Shown here one piece after another: positions 57,301 through 64,000 of a DNA stretch of 64,000 nt. The notes under the pieces were generated by a model that searched no databases, was not told where the DNA came from, and saw only the letters and a program-made list of their open reading frames with translations. The first letter of the stretch is position 1; each line of letters opens with the position of its first letter. A program made the translations under genes and the position numbers. The DNA is from Nocardioides humi (GTDB taxonomy: Bacteria > Actinomycetota > Actinomycetes > Propionibacteriales > Nocardioidaceae): positions 1,426,001-1,490,000 of the forward strand of contig NZ_CP041146.1 in assembly GCF_006494775.1 (NCBI RefSeq). The letters run 5' to 3'.

Positions 57301-58220
57301 GCCAGCACCACGCGGCGGCGCGAGCCCTTGGCGGGCGCGAAGACGCGGTGCTGCTCCGCGGCGGAGAGACGTGAGTAGAGGGGCAGTACGTCGACCCCGC
57401 GCACGCCGTCGCCCAGCGGGGCCAGCGCCTCGGCGGTGTCGCGGATCTCGCGCTCGCCGGGGAGGAAGACCAGGATGTCGCCCGGCCCCTCGGCGGAGAG
57501 CTCCTTGACCGCGTCGACGATCGCCTCGGTCTGGTCCCTGACGATGGGCTCGCCGTCTCCATCAACACGGTCGTCCTCCGGGAGGCCTGCATAGTCGACC
57601 AGCGGGCGATAGCGCACCTCGACCGGGTAGGTCCGGCCGGACACCTCGACGATCGGCGCGGGCTCCCCGGTGCGTGCGTCCGCGAAGTGCTCCGCGAAGC
57701 GCTCCGGGTCGATCGTCGCCGAGGTGATGACCAGCTTGAGGTCGGGCCGCTTCGGCAGCAGCTGGCGCAGGTAGCCCAGCAGGAAGTCGATGTTGAGGCT
57801 GCGCTCGTGGGCCTCGTCGATGACGATCGTGTCGTAGCGCCGCAGCATCCGGTCGCGCTGGAGCTCGGCCAGCAGGATGCCGTCGGTCATCAGCTTGATC
57901 CGGCTCTGCCGCGAGGTCCGGTCGGTGAACCGGACCTGGTAGCCGACCAGGTCGCCGAGCTCGGTGCCCAGCTCCTCGGCGATCCGCTCCGCGACCGAGC
58001 GCGCCGCGATCCGGCGCGGCTGGGTGTGGCCGATCATCCGCGGCCGGCCGTCCTCGCCGGGCGTCCCCCGCCCCAGCTCGAGGCAGATCTTCGGCAGCTG
58101 GGTGGTCTTCCCGGAGCCGGTCTCGCCGGCGACGATCACGACCTGGTGGTCGCGGATCGCGGCGGCGATGTCGTCACGTCGGGCGCTGACCGGGAGGTCG
58201 GGCGGGTAGGAGATGTCCAC
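54381..58220 (-). CDS. hrpA: ATP-dependent RNA helicase HrpA (DEAH box)
   Basis: 1,279 residues, full length for the family. Motif I AGETGSGKTTQLP at about residue 31, DEAH in IDEAHERSLN, motif III SATIDPERF, motif V VVLATNVAETSLTVPGI and motif VI ANQRSGRCGR are intact. The winged-helix and ratchet regions, OB-fold and long C-terminal HrpA-specific domain follow (KALRVSFVPAPNTAREF, MDLVQPLQDAYLARVAALPE). Likely resolves mRNA-ribosome complexes. GTG start (MDISYPPDLPVSARRDDI), divergent from the lysine operon over 218 bases. Confidence 0.96.
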   Translation of the reverse strand: MDISYPPDLPVSARRDDIAAAIRDHQVVIVAGETGSGKTTQLPKICLELGRGTPGEDGRPRMIGHTQPRRIAARSVAERIAEELGTELGDLVGYQVRFTDRTSRQSRIKLMTDGILLAELQRDRMLRRYDTIVIDEAHERSLNIDFLLGYLRQLLPKRPDLKLVITSATIDPERFAEHFADARTGEPAPIVEVSGRTYPVEVRYRPLVDYAGLPEDDRVDGDGEPIVRDQTEAIVDAVKELSAEGPGDILVFLPGEREIRDTAEALAPLGDGVRGVDVLPLYSRLSAAEQHRVFAPAKGSRRRVVLATNVAETSLTVPGIRYVVDTGVARISRYSARTKVQRLPIEPISQASANQRSGRCGRVAAGIAIRLYAEEDFEARPEFTDPEILRTNLASVILQMTSLGLGDIERFPFVEPPDRRNVQAGTQLLEELGAVSAKGDLTKVGRRLARLPIDPRLGRMLLEAERLGCVRDVLVIVAALSLQDPRERPGADRPTERAQADQLHARFKAEGSDFLSWLNLMTHLRQQQKELSGSAFRRMCKREYLNYLRVREWQEFVAQLRQVAKEMGIRLEASGDTLDADGIHQALLSGLLSHIGVLEEREKPRPGQRRQGRPGPREYLGARGARFAIFPGSGLARRNPPFVMAGELVETGRLWARQNAAIDPRWAERLGAHLVKRTYSEPHWSRKRQSVMARERVTLYGVPLAADRAVSYGKVDPELSREIFIRHALVYGEWDTRHRFLRENQRLLEQAEELEHRARRRDLVVDEHTLFDFYDARVPEGIVSGAHFDRWWRDARREQPELLTFDPTMLTHDTAEEVREADYPEEWSVTGGLTFPISYHFEPGAKDDGLTIDIPVATLNRVDDDDFSWIVPGLREELVTELIRSLPKALRVSFVPAPNTAREFLAAVPPGEEALLTALERYLRSTTGVHVPRDAWDLAALPEHLKPSYRVVDERGRVQGRGKSLAELKAPLQPEFDKAIAAVASDSGVARTGETDWVFDEIPVTATWTRAGHEVEAHPGLVDEGATVGLQVFGSADERDARHRQGVVRLLLLALGEAPLDGVVDGLGNAEKLGLAGTPYSGVPAILADCLRAVVADAVDARPPVRTRSEYDALLAALRPTAAAGAREVLAELLRVLAAWREVDRLLSGRADLPLLPALTDLQGQLARLVHDGFVGEAGAVRLRRYRTWLGAMRERRTALETGGPAALAKDRQRMDLVQPLQDAYLARVAALPEGRPAGAGLRAVRWMLEEYRVSLWAQQLGTDGPISDVRIRKALDAL

Positions 58221-58364
58221 AGCGGGACCAGTCTCCCATCCGTCCCCCGGTCGGCGGCTCGGCGCATCCCCGTGGTCGCCGCCCTGGCGACCGAGCCGCT
58301 CGCGGATCGGCGGCGCGGCGCGCAGGCACCGCTGTCACCCCGGCCGCGGGGTGGGTTACAGTAG

Positions 58365-58418
58365 AGAAAGATTGTCAGTAGTTTGGGCTTTTGACAGCAA
58401 ATCTTTCTGTTCTATCGC
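58365..58418 (+). promoter_or_regulatory. Promoter and inverted-repeat operator of the lysine-catabolism operon
   Basis: AGAAAGATT (58365-58373) and its exact complement AATCTTTCT (58400-58408) flank a perfect -35 TTGACA (58391-58396). TATCGC at 58413-58418, 16 bases on, is the -10 candidate. The right operator arm lies in the spacer, a layout suited to repression. The patch is AT-rich against its surroundings. GTCA and TGAC next to the arms extend the symmetry. Confidence 0.55.
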
Positions 58419-58438
58419 ACAGTGAGCGGAGATAACTC

Positions 58439-59536
58439 GTGACCACTCCTCCGAAGCGCACCATCAACCAGGTCGGGGTGATCGGCCTCGGCAAGGTCGG
58501 CGAGCTGGTGGCCGGCCTGCTGACCGACGCCGGCTTCAAGGTCAGCGGGTACGACAGCAGCCCGCGAGAGGGCCTCCGGTTCGAGACCGCGGAGCTCGAC
58601 GTGCGCGATGCCGACGCCCTGCGCGAGGCGCTGCGCGGCGTGGACGCCGTGGTCTCCTGCCTGCCCTACGACCGCAACATCGAGGTCGCCGAGGCCGCCG
58701 CCGCAGTCGGCTGCCACTACTTCGACCTCACCGAGGACGTCCCCACGACGCAGCGGGTGATCGAGCTCGCCGCGGAGCACCCCGGCGTCGCGTTCGTGCC
58801 GCAGTGCGGCCTGGCTCCGGGCCTGATCGGGATCGTCGGCGCCTCCCTGGCGAAGGGCTTCGAGGAGATCCGCTCGATCGAGCTCAAGGTCGGCGCACTG
58901 CCGCAGAACCCCACCGGCCTGCTCGGCTACGCGTTCAACTGGTCGGCCGAGGGCGTCGTCAACGAGTACCTCAACGACTGCGAGGTGCTCCGCTCCGGTC
59001 GCCGCCAGATGGTGCCGGCGATGGAGGAGAAGGAGCGGGTCGTCATCGGCGGCATCGAGCTCGAGGCGGCGCTCACCTCCGGCGGCCTGGGCACCATGTG
59101 CCAGACCTACGAGGGCAGGGTGCAGCGCCTCGACTACAAGACGCTGCGCTACCCCGGCCACTTCGACCAGATGCACTTCCTCTTCGACGAGCTCGGGCTG
59201 CGCGAGTGCCGTGAGGAGGTCGGTCGCATCCTGGTCAAGGCCAAGCCGCCGGTCAACGACGACATCGTCTACCTGCACGCCGCGGTGGAGGGCACGAAGA
59301 GCGGCCAGCCGTTCCGGGAGAACCACGTCCGCGGGTACCTCCCCGTCGAGATCGGCGGTCGCACGTGGCGGGCCATCTCGTGGACCACGGCGTCCGCGGC
59401 GGTCGCGGTCGTCGAGCTCGTCGCCGACGGAAGGCTGCCGCAGGAGGGCTTCGTGCGGCAGGAGGACATCGCGCTGGAGGACCTGCACGCCACGCATGCG
59501 GGCCGGCGCTTCGCCGACTACGGAAGGATCGCCTGA
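58439..59536 (+). CDS. Saccharopine-dehydrogenase-family enzyme, probable lysine 6-dehydrogenase
   Basis: 365 residues. N-terminal Rossmann fold VGVIGLGKVGELVAGLL, then VDAVVSCLPYDRNIEVAEAA, HYFDLTEDVPTTQRVIELA and VPQCGLAPGLIGIVGASLAK as in lysine 6-dehydrogenases and related saccharopine-type enzymes. With the next two genes it would oxidise L-lysine to 2-aminoadipate 6-semialdehyde. A saccharopine-cleaving role is possible, but no lysine-ketoglutarate reductase is present. GTG start with CGGAG upstream; ends in TGATG with the next gene. Confidence 0.85.
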   Translation: MTTPPKRTINQVGVIGLGKVGELVAGLLTDAGFKVSGYDSSPREGLRFETAELDVRDADALREALRGVDAVVSCLPYDRNIEVAEAAAAVGCHYFDLTEDVPTTQRVIELAAEHPGVAFVPQCGLAPGLIGIVGASLAKGFEEIRSIELKVGALPQNPTGLLGYAFNWSAEGVVNEYLNDCEVLRSGRRQMVPAMEEKERVVIGGIELEAALTSGGLGTMCQTYEGRVQRLDYKTLRYPGHFDQMHFLFDELGLRECREEVGRILVKAKPPVNDDIVYLHAAVEGTKSGQPFRENHVRGYLPVEIGGRTWRAISWTTASAAVAVVELVADGRLPQEGFVRQEDIALEDLHATHAGRRFADYGRIA

Positions 59537-61071
59537 TGACCATGCCCGACCTGACCACACGGACCCGACAGATCCTCGCCGAGCTCGGCGCGGGCGACCC
59601 GTTCCTTGTGGACAAAGCCGCGGACGGCGCCGCGGACGGCGCCCTCGTCGCCCGCTCCCCCATCGACGGCTCCACGCTGGGCCGGCTGGCCGCCCAGACC
59701 CCCGACGACGTGGCGGCCGCGGTGACCCGGGCGCAGGCCGCGTTCGAGCAGTGGCGCGTCGTACCCGCTCCCGTGCGCGGCCACCTGGTCCGTGAGCTCG
59801 GCGAGCTGCTGCGCGAGAACAAGGAGCTGCTCGGCGAGCTGGTCTCGATCGAGGCCGGCAAGATCCGCTCCGAGGGCCTCGGCGAGGTCCAGGAGATGAT
59901 CGACATCTGCGAGTTCGCGGTCGGCCTGTCCCGCCAGCTGCACGGCCTCACCATCGCCTCCGAGCGCCCCGGCCACCGGATGATGGAGCAGTGGCACCCG
60001 CTCGGTGTCGTCGGCGTGATCAGCGCCTTCAACTTCCCCGTCGCGGTCTGGTCCTGGAACGCCGCCCTCGCGCTCGTCGCCGGCGACGCGGTCGTCTGGA
60101 AGCCGTCCGAGAAGACCCTGCTCACCGCCCTCGGCTGCCAGGCGCTGCTCGCCGAGGCGGCCCGCCGGGTCGGTGCTCCCGCGGACATCGCCCAGGTCGT
60201 CGTCGGCGACGCGGCCGTCGGCGAGGCGCTCGTCGACGACCCGCGGGTGCCGCTCGTCTCCGCCACCGGCTCCACCCGGATGGGCAAGCTCGTCGCGCCG
60301 CGCGTGGCCGCGCGCCTGGGCCGCTGCCTGCTCGAGCTCGGCGGCAACAACGCGGCGATCGTCGCCCCCTCGGCCGACCTCGACCTCGCGGTGCGCGGCA
60401 TCGTGTTCGCCGCCGTCGGCACCGCCGGCCAGCGGTGTACGTCGCTGCGCCGGGTGATCGTGCACGAGTCGGTCCACGACCAGCTCGTCACTCGGCTGTC
60501 CAAGGCCTACGGCACCCTCTCGATCGGCTCGCCCCTCGACCCGGCGACGCTGGTCGGCCCGCTGGTCGACGCCGCCGCGACCGAGGGCTTCCTCGCCGCC
60601 GTCGAGCAGGCGCAGGCCGACGGCGGCCGGCTGGTCACCGGCGGCGGCCGCGCGGACGGCGTACCCGGCGGCGAGTACGTCGTGCCCGCCGTCGTCGACA
60701 TGCCGGCCCAGACCGACATCGTCAGGCAGGAGACCTTCGCTCCCCTGCTCTACGTCCTGACGTACCGCGACCTCGGCGAGGCGATCGCGCTCCACAACGA
60801 GGTCGCGCAGGGCCTGTCGTCGGCGATCTTCACCCTCGACGTGCGCGAGGCGGAGACGTTCACCTCCGCGGTCGGCTCCGACTGCGGCATCGCCAACGTC
60901 AACATCGGCACCTCCGGCGCCGAGATCGGCGGCGCGTTCGGCGGCGAGAAGGAGACCGGCGGCGGCCGCGAGTCCGGCTCGGACGCGTGGAAGGCGTACA
61001 TGCGCCGGGCCACCAACACGATCAACTACTCCACCGAGCTGCCGCTCGCCCAAGGGGTCGAATTCGGATGA
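59536..61071 (+). CDS. Aminoadipate-semialdehyde dehydrogenase (ALDH7/antiquitin type)
   Basis: 511 residues. NAD-dependent oxidation of 2-aminoadipate 6-semialdehyde to L-2-aminoadipate. ALDH7 hallmarks: EQWHPLGVVGVISAFNFPVA, KPSEKTLLTALGCQALL, ATGSTRMGK, LELGGNNAAIV with the general-base Glu, and GTAGQRCTSLRRVIVHESV with the catalytic Cys. IGGAFGGEKETGGGRESGSD near the end is typical. Overlaps the genes on both sides (TGATG and ATGA). Confidence 0.93.
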   Translation: MTMPDLTTRTRQILAELGAGDPFLVDKAADGAADGALVARSPIDGSTLGRLAAQTPDDVAAAVTRAQAAFEQWRVVPAPVRGHLVRELGELLRENKELLGELVSIEAGKIRSEGLGEVQEMIDICEFAVGLSRQLHGLTIASERPGHRMMEQWHPLGVVGVISAFNFPVAVWSWNAALALVAGDAVVWKPSEKTLLTALGCQALLAEAARRVGAPADIAQVVVGDAAVGEALVDDPRVPLVSATGSTRMGKLVAPRVAARLGRCLLELGGNNAAIVAPSADLDLAVRGIVFAAVGTAGQRCTSLRRVIVHESVHDQLVTRLSKAYGTLSIGSPLDPATLVGPLVDAAATEGFLAAVEQAQADGGRLVTGGGRADGVPGGEYVVPAVVDMPAQTDIVRQETFAPLLYVLTYRDLGEAIALHNEVAQGLSSAIFTLDVREAETFTSAVGSDCGIANVNIGTSGAEIGGAFGGEKETGGGRESGSDAWKAYMRRATNTINYSTELPLAQGVEFG

Positions 61072-62282
61072 GCCTGATCGGCCCGACCGAGCTGCGGGCG
61101 CGCTTCGCCCGCAGCCTGTCGGCGCTGTACGGCACCGAGGTGCCGGCGTACACGACGCTCGTGGAGGTCTCCGAGGCCGTGAACGCCGACGTACTCGCCG
61201 CGATGGGCCCCGAGGCCGAGCGCCTCGGGTCCATCGCGCGGGTCACGGCCGAACGGCACGGCGCGATCCGGGTCGGTACGCCGGACGAGATCGCCCAAGT
61301 GGCCAAGATCTTCGGCGCGTGCGGGATGCACCCGGTCGGCTTCTACGACCTGCGCGAGGCGAGCCCGCCCATCCCGGTGGTGTCGACGGCGTTCCGGCCG
61401 ATCGACGGCGCGGAGCTCGCGGCCAACCCGTTCCGGGTGTTCACCTCGCTGCTCGTCGTCGACGACCGGCGGTTCTTCGACGCGGCCACGCAGGCGCAGC
61501 TGGAGGAGTTCCTCGGCGCGCGCCGGCTGTTCCCCGACGAGCTGCTCGACCTGGCCGACCTGGCCGAGAAGGGCGGCGGCCTTCCGGCGGCGGATGCGGA
61601 CCGCTTCCTCGAGCTCGCCACCGCGGCCTTCGCGCTCTCGCCGGAGCCGGTCGACCGCGCCTGGTACGACCACCTCGAGGCGATCTCGTCCGTTGCCGCC
61701 GACATCGGCGGGGTCACTTCGACGCACATCAATCACCTCACCCCGCGAGTGCTCGACATCGACGACCTCTACCGCCGGATGACCGAGCGCGGGATCACCA
61801 TGATCGACCGGATCCAGGGCCCGCCGCCGACCACGACCCCGGGGAAGCCGGCGGTGCTGCTGCGCCAGACGTCGTTCCGGGCGCTCGCCGAGCCCCGCCG
61901 CTTCCGGGACCGCGACGGGTCGATCAGCCACGGCCAGTTGCGGGTGCGCTTCGGCGAGGTCGAGGCGCGCGGGGTCGCGCTGACGCCCGAGGGCCGGGCC
62001 GTGTACGACGAGCGCGGGATCGATGCCTTCCCCGATACCGAGCAGGAGCTGCACGAGGCCGGGCTGGCCTACTACCGCCGCGACGAGGACGGCGTACTCC
62101 AGCCGATCGTCTACGAGGACTTCCTGCCGAAGTCGGCCGCCGGGATCTTCGCGTCCAATCTCACCGGCGACGGCACGGTCGACGCCGCCCAGCGGGCGTC
62201 GGCCCGCGACGCCGGGTGGCTGCGGGAGGCCCTGGGCCGGCCGCTGCACGACCCCTACGCGCTGTACGCCGCACAGGTCTGA
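61068..62282 (+). CDS. hglS: 2-Oxoadipate dioxygenase/decarboxylase HglS (DUF1338/YdcJ)
   Basis: 404 residues. Non-heme iron enzyme turning 2-oxoadipate into 2-hydroxyglutarate. Expected metal ligands are visible: His in TAERHGAIRVGTPDE, His in STHINHLTPRVLDID, Glu in RFGEVEARGVALTPEGR. The substrate Arg is plausibly in the same strands. ATGA overlap with the dehydrogenase gene. The transaminase making 2-oxoadipate and the 2-hydroxyglutarate dehydrogenase are not in the window. Confidence 0.92.
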   Translation: MSLIGPTELRARFARSLSALYGTEVPAYTTLVEVSEAVNADVLAAMGPEAERLGSIARVTAERHGAIRVGTPDEIAQVAKIFGACGMHPVGFYDLREASPPIPVVSTAFRPIDGAELAANPFRVFTSLLVVDDRRFFDAATQAQLEEFLGARRLFPDELLDLADLAEKGGGLPAADADRFLELATAAFALSPEPVDRAWYDHLEAISSVAADIGGVTSTHINHLTPRVLDIDDLYRRMTERGITMIDRIQGPPPTTTPGKPAVLLRQTSFRALAEPRRFRDRDGSISHGQLRVRFGEVEARGVALTPEGRAVYDERGIDAFPDTEQELHEAGLAYYRRDEDGVLQPIVYEDFLPKSAAGIFASNLTGDGTVDAAQRASARDAGWLREALGRPLHDPYALYAAQV

Positions 62283-62295
62283 TCAGGGACAGTTG

Positions 62296-63402
62296 TCAGC
62301 GCGGCGGCGGCAGCGCGTCGGTCGCCTCGAGCTGCCCCATCCCGGTGACCATCAGCAGGTCGGCGACGATCGCGCGCAGCTGGGCGAGGATCGCCTCCGC
62401 GGTGAGGATGTCGCTGCGCTCCACCTGGCCGGTCGCCGCGCCCACCGCCAGCACGTCCTCGCGGGCGGCGGTCGCGATCCGGTCGGCGTGCAGCTCGCGG
62501 GCGATGGCGTCGGCGGCCGCGGCGAGGTCGGCGGTCAGCCCGATGTACGACGGCGGCACGGGCAGCCGCCGGTACGCCGTGATGGTGGTCTGCCGGACGA
62601 GCACCCGGGTGCTGCGCAGCGCCCGGTCCAGCGGGTCGACCAGCTCGACCATCCGGCGCAGCGGCTCTCGGTGGCGGATCCGGAACGGCGAGGAGCTGAC
62701 CACCGACATGCCCTCCTCGGCCGCGGCCTGGAGCTCGCGGATCAGCCGGTCCGTCGTACGTGCGTCGGCGAGGAGCTCGAGCGCGGGCGTCACCTCGCCG
62801 TCGACCATCACGTCCGAGGCGGCCCGCAGCAGGTCGGCGATCTTGCGGGCGACGGCGGCGGCCTGCTCGCGAGGCCGGCGCAGCGGCGCGGCGGGCACCA
62901 CCATCGCGGCCACCAGCGCGACGCCTCCACCGACGACCGCGTCGGTCCAGCGCAGGAAGGCGCCCCCGGCTCCCGGCAGCAGCACGGTGACGACGATCGA
63001 CTGCACCGCGGCCTGGTTCACGAACATGATCCCGGCGTCGAACAGCAGCGCCGTCGACATCGACAGGAAGACGATCAGCGCGAGCTGCCAGGCACCCGAC
63101 CCGATGCCCGCCACCAGCACGTCCGCGATGAGCACGCCGATCGCGACCCCGATCGTGACCTCGACGACCCGGCGCAGCCGCTGGCCGTAGGACGTGCCGA
63201 GACACAGCACGGCGGCGATCGGCGCGAAGAACGGCAGGTCGTGGCCGAGCAGGTCATGGGCCACGAACCAGGCCACGCCCGCGGCGATCGAGCACTGCAC
63301 GACCACCCACAGCTTGTCGCGCCAGCGGTCGACGCGGCCGCGCAGCGACAGGCGGCTACGCGACCACATCCGGTCGAGAACCCCGTCGAAGGACGCCTCC
63401 AT
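62296..63402 (-). CDS. FUSC-family membrane protein (aromatic acid exporter-like)
   Basis: 368 residues. Six N-terminal hydrophobic helices with a FUSC/ArAE pattern (FFAPIAAVLCLGTSYGQRLR, RVVEVTIGVAIGVLIADVLV, IVVTVLLPGAGGAFLRWTDA), then a cytoplasmic helical domain (VARKIADLLRAASDVMVDGE, LVDPLDRALRSTRVLVRQTT). Substrate unknown. TAGGGT (63410-63415 on the minus strand) lies seven bases before the ATG, so the message may be leaderless. That box overlaps the terminator stem of the upstream SDR gene. Converges on hglS with 13 bases between. Confidence 0.88.
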   Translation of the reverse strand: MEASFDGVLDRMWSRSRLSLRGRVDRWRDKLWVVVQCSIAAGVAWFVAHDLLGHDLPFFAPIAAVLCLGTSYGQRLRRVVEVTIGVAIGVLIADVLVAGIGSGAWQLALIVFLSMSTALLFDAGIMFVNQAAVQSIVVTVLLPGAGGAFLRWTDAVVGGGVALVAAMVVPAAPLRRPREQAAAVARKIADLLRAASDVMVDGEVTPALELLADARTTDRLIRELQAAAEEGMSVVSSSPFRIRHREPLRRMVELVDPLDRALRSTRVLVRQTTITAYRRLPVPPSYIGLTADLAAAADAIARELHADRIATAAREDVLAVGAATGQVERSDILTAEAILAQLRAIVADLLMVTGMGQLEATDALPPPR

Positions 63403-63410
63403 GCAGGAGA

Positions 63411-63440
63411 CCCTAGCCTCGCGAAATCCCGAGGCTAGGG
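63411..63440 (-). terminator. Hairpin terminator after the SDR gene
   Basis: Perfect 11-pair stem CCCTAGCCTCG (63411-63421) with CGAGGCTAGGG (63430-63440) and an 8-base loop, beginning one base after the SDR stop codon. No T-run. Its distal arm doubles as the TAGGGT -10 candidate of the FUSC gene. Confidence 0.65.
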
Positions 63441-63441
63441 G

Positions 63442-64000
63442 TCAGACCGCCTTGGCGGGCAGCACCCTCTTCGAGACGAGCGCCACGATGTCCTCGTAGC
63501 GCGAGCCGGTGAACTTCTGGAAGTTGTGCAGCGCGTGGGCGTCGAGGCCGACGAGCACCCGGGCCTGGTTGCGCTGGATGCCCTTGACGATGATCTCGGC
63601 GGCGCGCTCGGGCGTCATCTTGGCGAGCTTCTCGTCGAACAGCTTCGCCGTGGCGGCCTTGTCCTCCTTGTCGGAGACCCGGGCGTTGCGGGCGATCGCG
63701 GTCTTGATGCCGCCGGGGTGGACGGACGTCACGCCGACGTTGTGGCCGGCGATGAGCATCTCCTCGCGCAGCGCCTCGGTGAAGCCGCGGACCGCGAACT
63801 TGGTCGCGTTGTAGGCGCTCTGGCCGGGCATCGCGAGCAGCCCGAAGAGCGAGGACAGGTTGACGACATGACCCTCGCCGGAGGCGATGAGGTGGGGCAG
63901 GAACTCCTTGGTGCCGTGCACGACACCCCAGAAGTTGATGCCGACGATCCACTCCATGTCCTTGTAGTCGAGGTCGGTGACGTCGCCCGCCAGCGCGACG
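63442..64000 (-). CDS. Short-chain dehydrogenase/reductase (5' end outside window)
   Basis: C-terminal 185 residues of an NAD(P)-dependent SDR; the frame stays open to the right edge. GDVTDLDY (adenine-side Asp), NFWGVVHGTKEFLPHLI, the catalytic Ser in VVNLSSLFGLLAMPG, YNATK (Tyr/Lys pair) and TSVHPGGIKTAIARNAR are as expected. The cofactor TGxxxGxG motif is off the edge. Substrate unknown. Confidence 0.9.
   Translation of the reverse strand, partial: VALAGDVTDLDYKDMEWIVGINFWGVVHGTKEFLPHLIASGEGHVVNLSSLFGLLAMPGQSAYNATKFAVRGFTEALREEMLIAGHNVGVTSVHPGGIKTAIARNARVSDKEDKAATAKLFDEKLAKMTPERAAEIIVKGIQRNQARVLVGLDAHALHNFQKFTGSRYEDIVALVSKRVLPAKAV

Overview
The window is chromosomal DNA of a high-GC Gram-positive actinobacterium. 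Very GC-rich codons, GTG and TTG starts, stop/start overlaps such as GTGA and TGATG, IdeR/DmdR-like iron boxes, a DUF3000 gene next to RNase D, and short -10 boxes sitting directly on start codons all point that way. A nocardioid-type genome is my best guess. No rRNA, tRNA, CRISPR array, integrase or transposase is visible.

Layout. (1) 1-12.4 kb, minus strand: a catecholate siderophore island. entA-entC-entE-entB-entF would make 2,3-dihydroxybenzoate and assemble it with serine on a single-module C-A-T-TE synthetase. A GntR-type regulator and a fepD-fepG-fepC-like ferric-siderophore importer follow. An iron box lies in front of entA and another in front of fepD. (2) 12.4-19.4 kb: one giant (about 2,320 residue) wall-anchored adhesin-like protein. 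(3) 19.5-32.1 kb, minus strand: the S10-spc ribosomal protein cluster (rpsJ to rplO), then secY-adk-map. (4) 32.5-40.4 kb: a five-gene MoxR/DUF58/DUF4129/DUF4350 membrane operon, a secreted metallopeptidase, a DUF4349 lipoprotein and a possible Rpn-like nuclease-fold protein. (5) 40.5-47.9 kb: an organosulfur assimilation cluster (ssuD, sfnB, sfnG, two DszC-like flavin monooxygenases) with a divergent LysR regulator. (6) 47.9-54.2 kb: an NYN-domain protein, hemE, DUF3000, rnd, a solute-binding protein and a small helical protein. (7) 54.4-62.3 kb: hrpA, and divergently a lysine-catabolism operon (lysine 6-dehydrogenase-like, aminoadipate-semialdehyde dehydrogenase, HglS). (8) A FUSC membrane protein and a truncated SDR end the window.

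Two points cut across the window. First, six genes, including the essential adk, are broken by seven single-base losses in or next to short G/C runs. These look like consensus-sequence errors, and I annotate the genes across them. Second, several families of short palindromic or dispersed repeats occur. Two of them sit in frame inside the adenylation domains of entF and entE, both in the variable linker just before the ATP-binding loop. This recalls palindromic elements that insert into coding genes, and it is the most unusual thing I see here.
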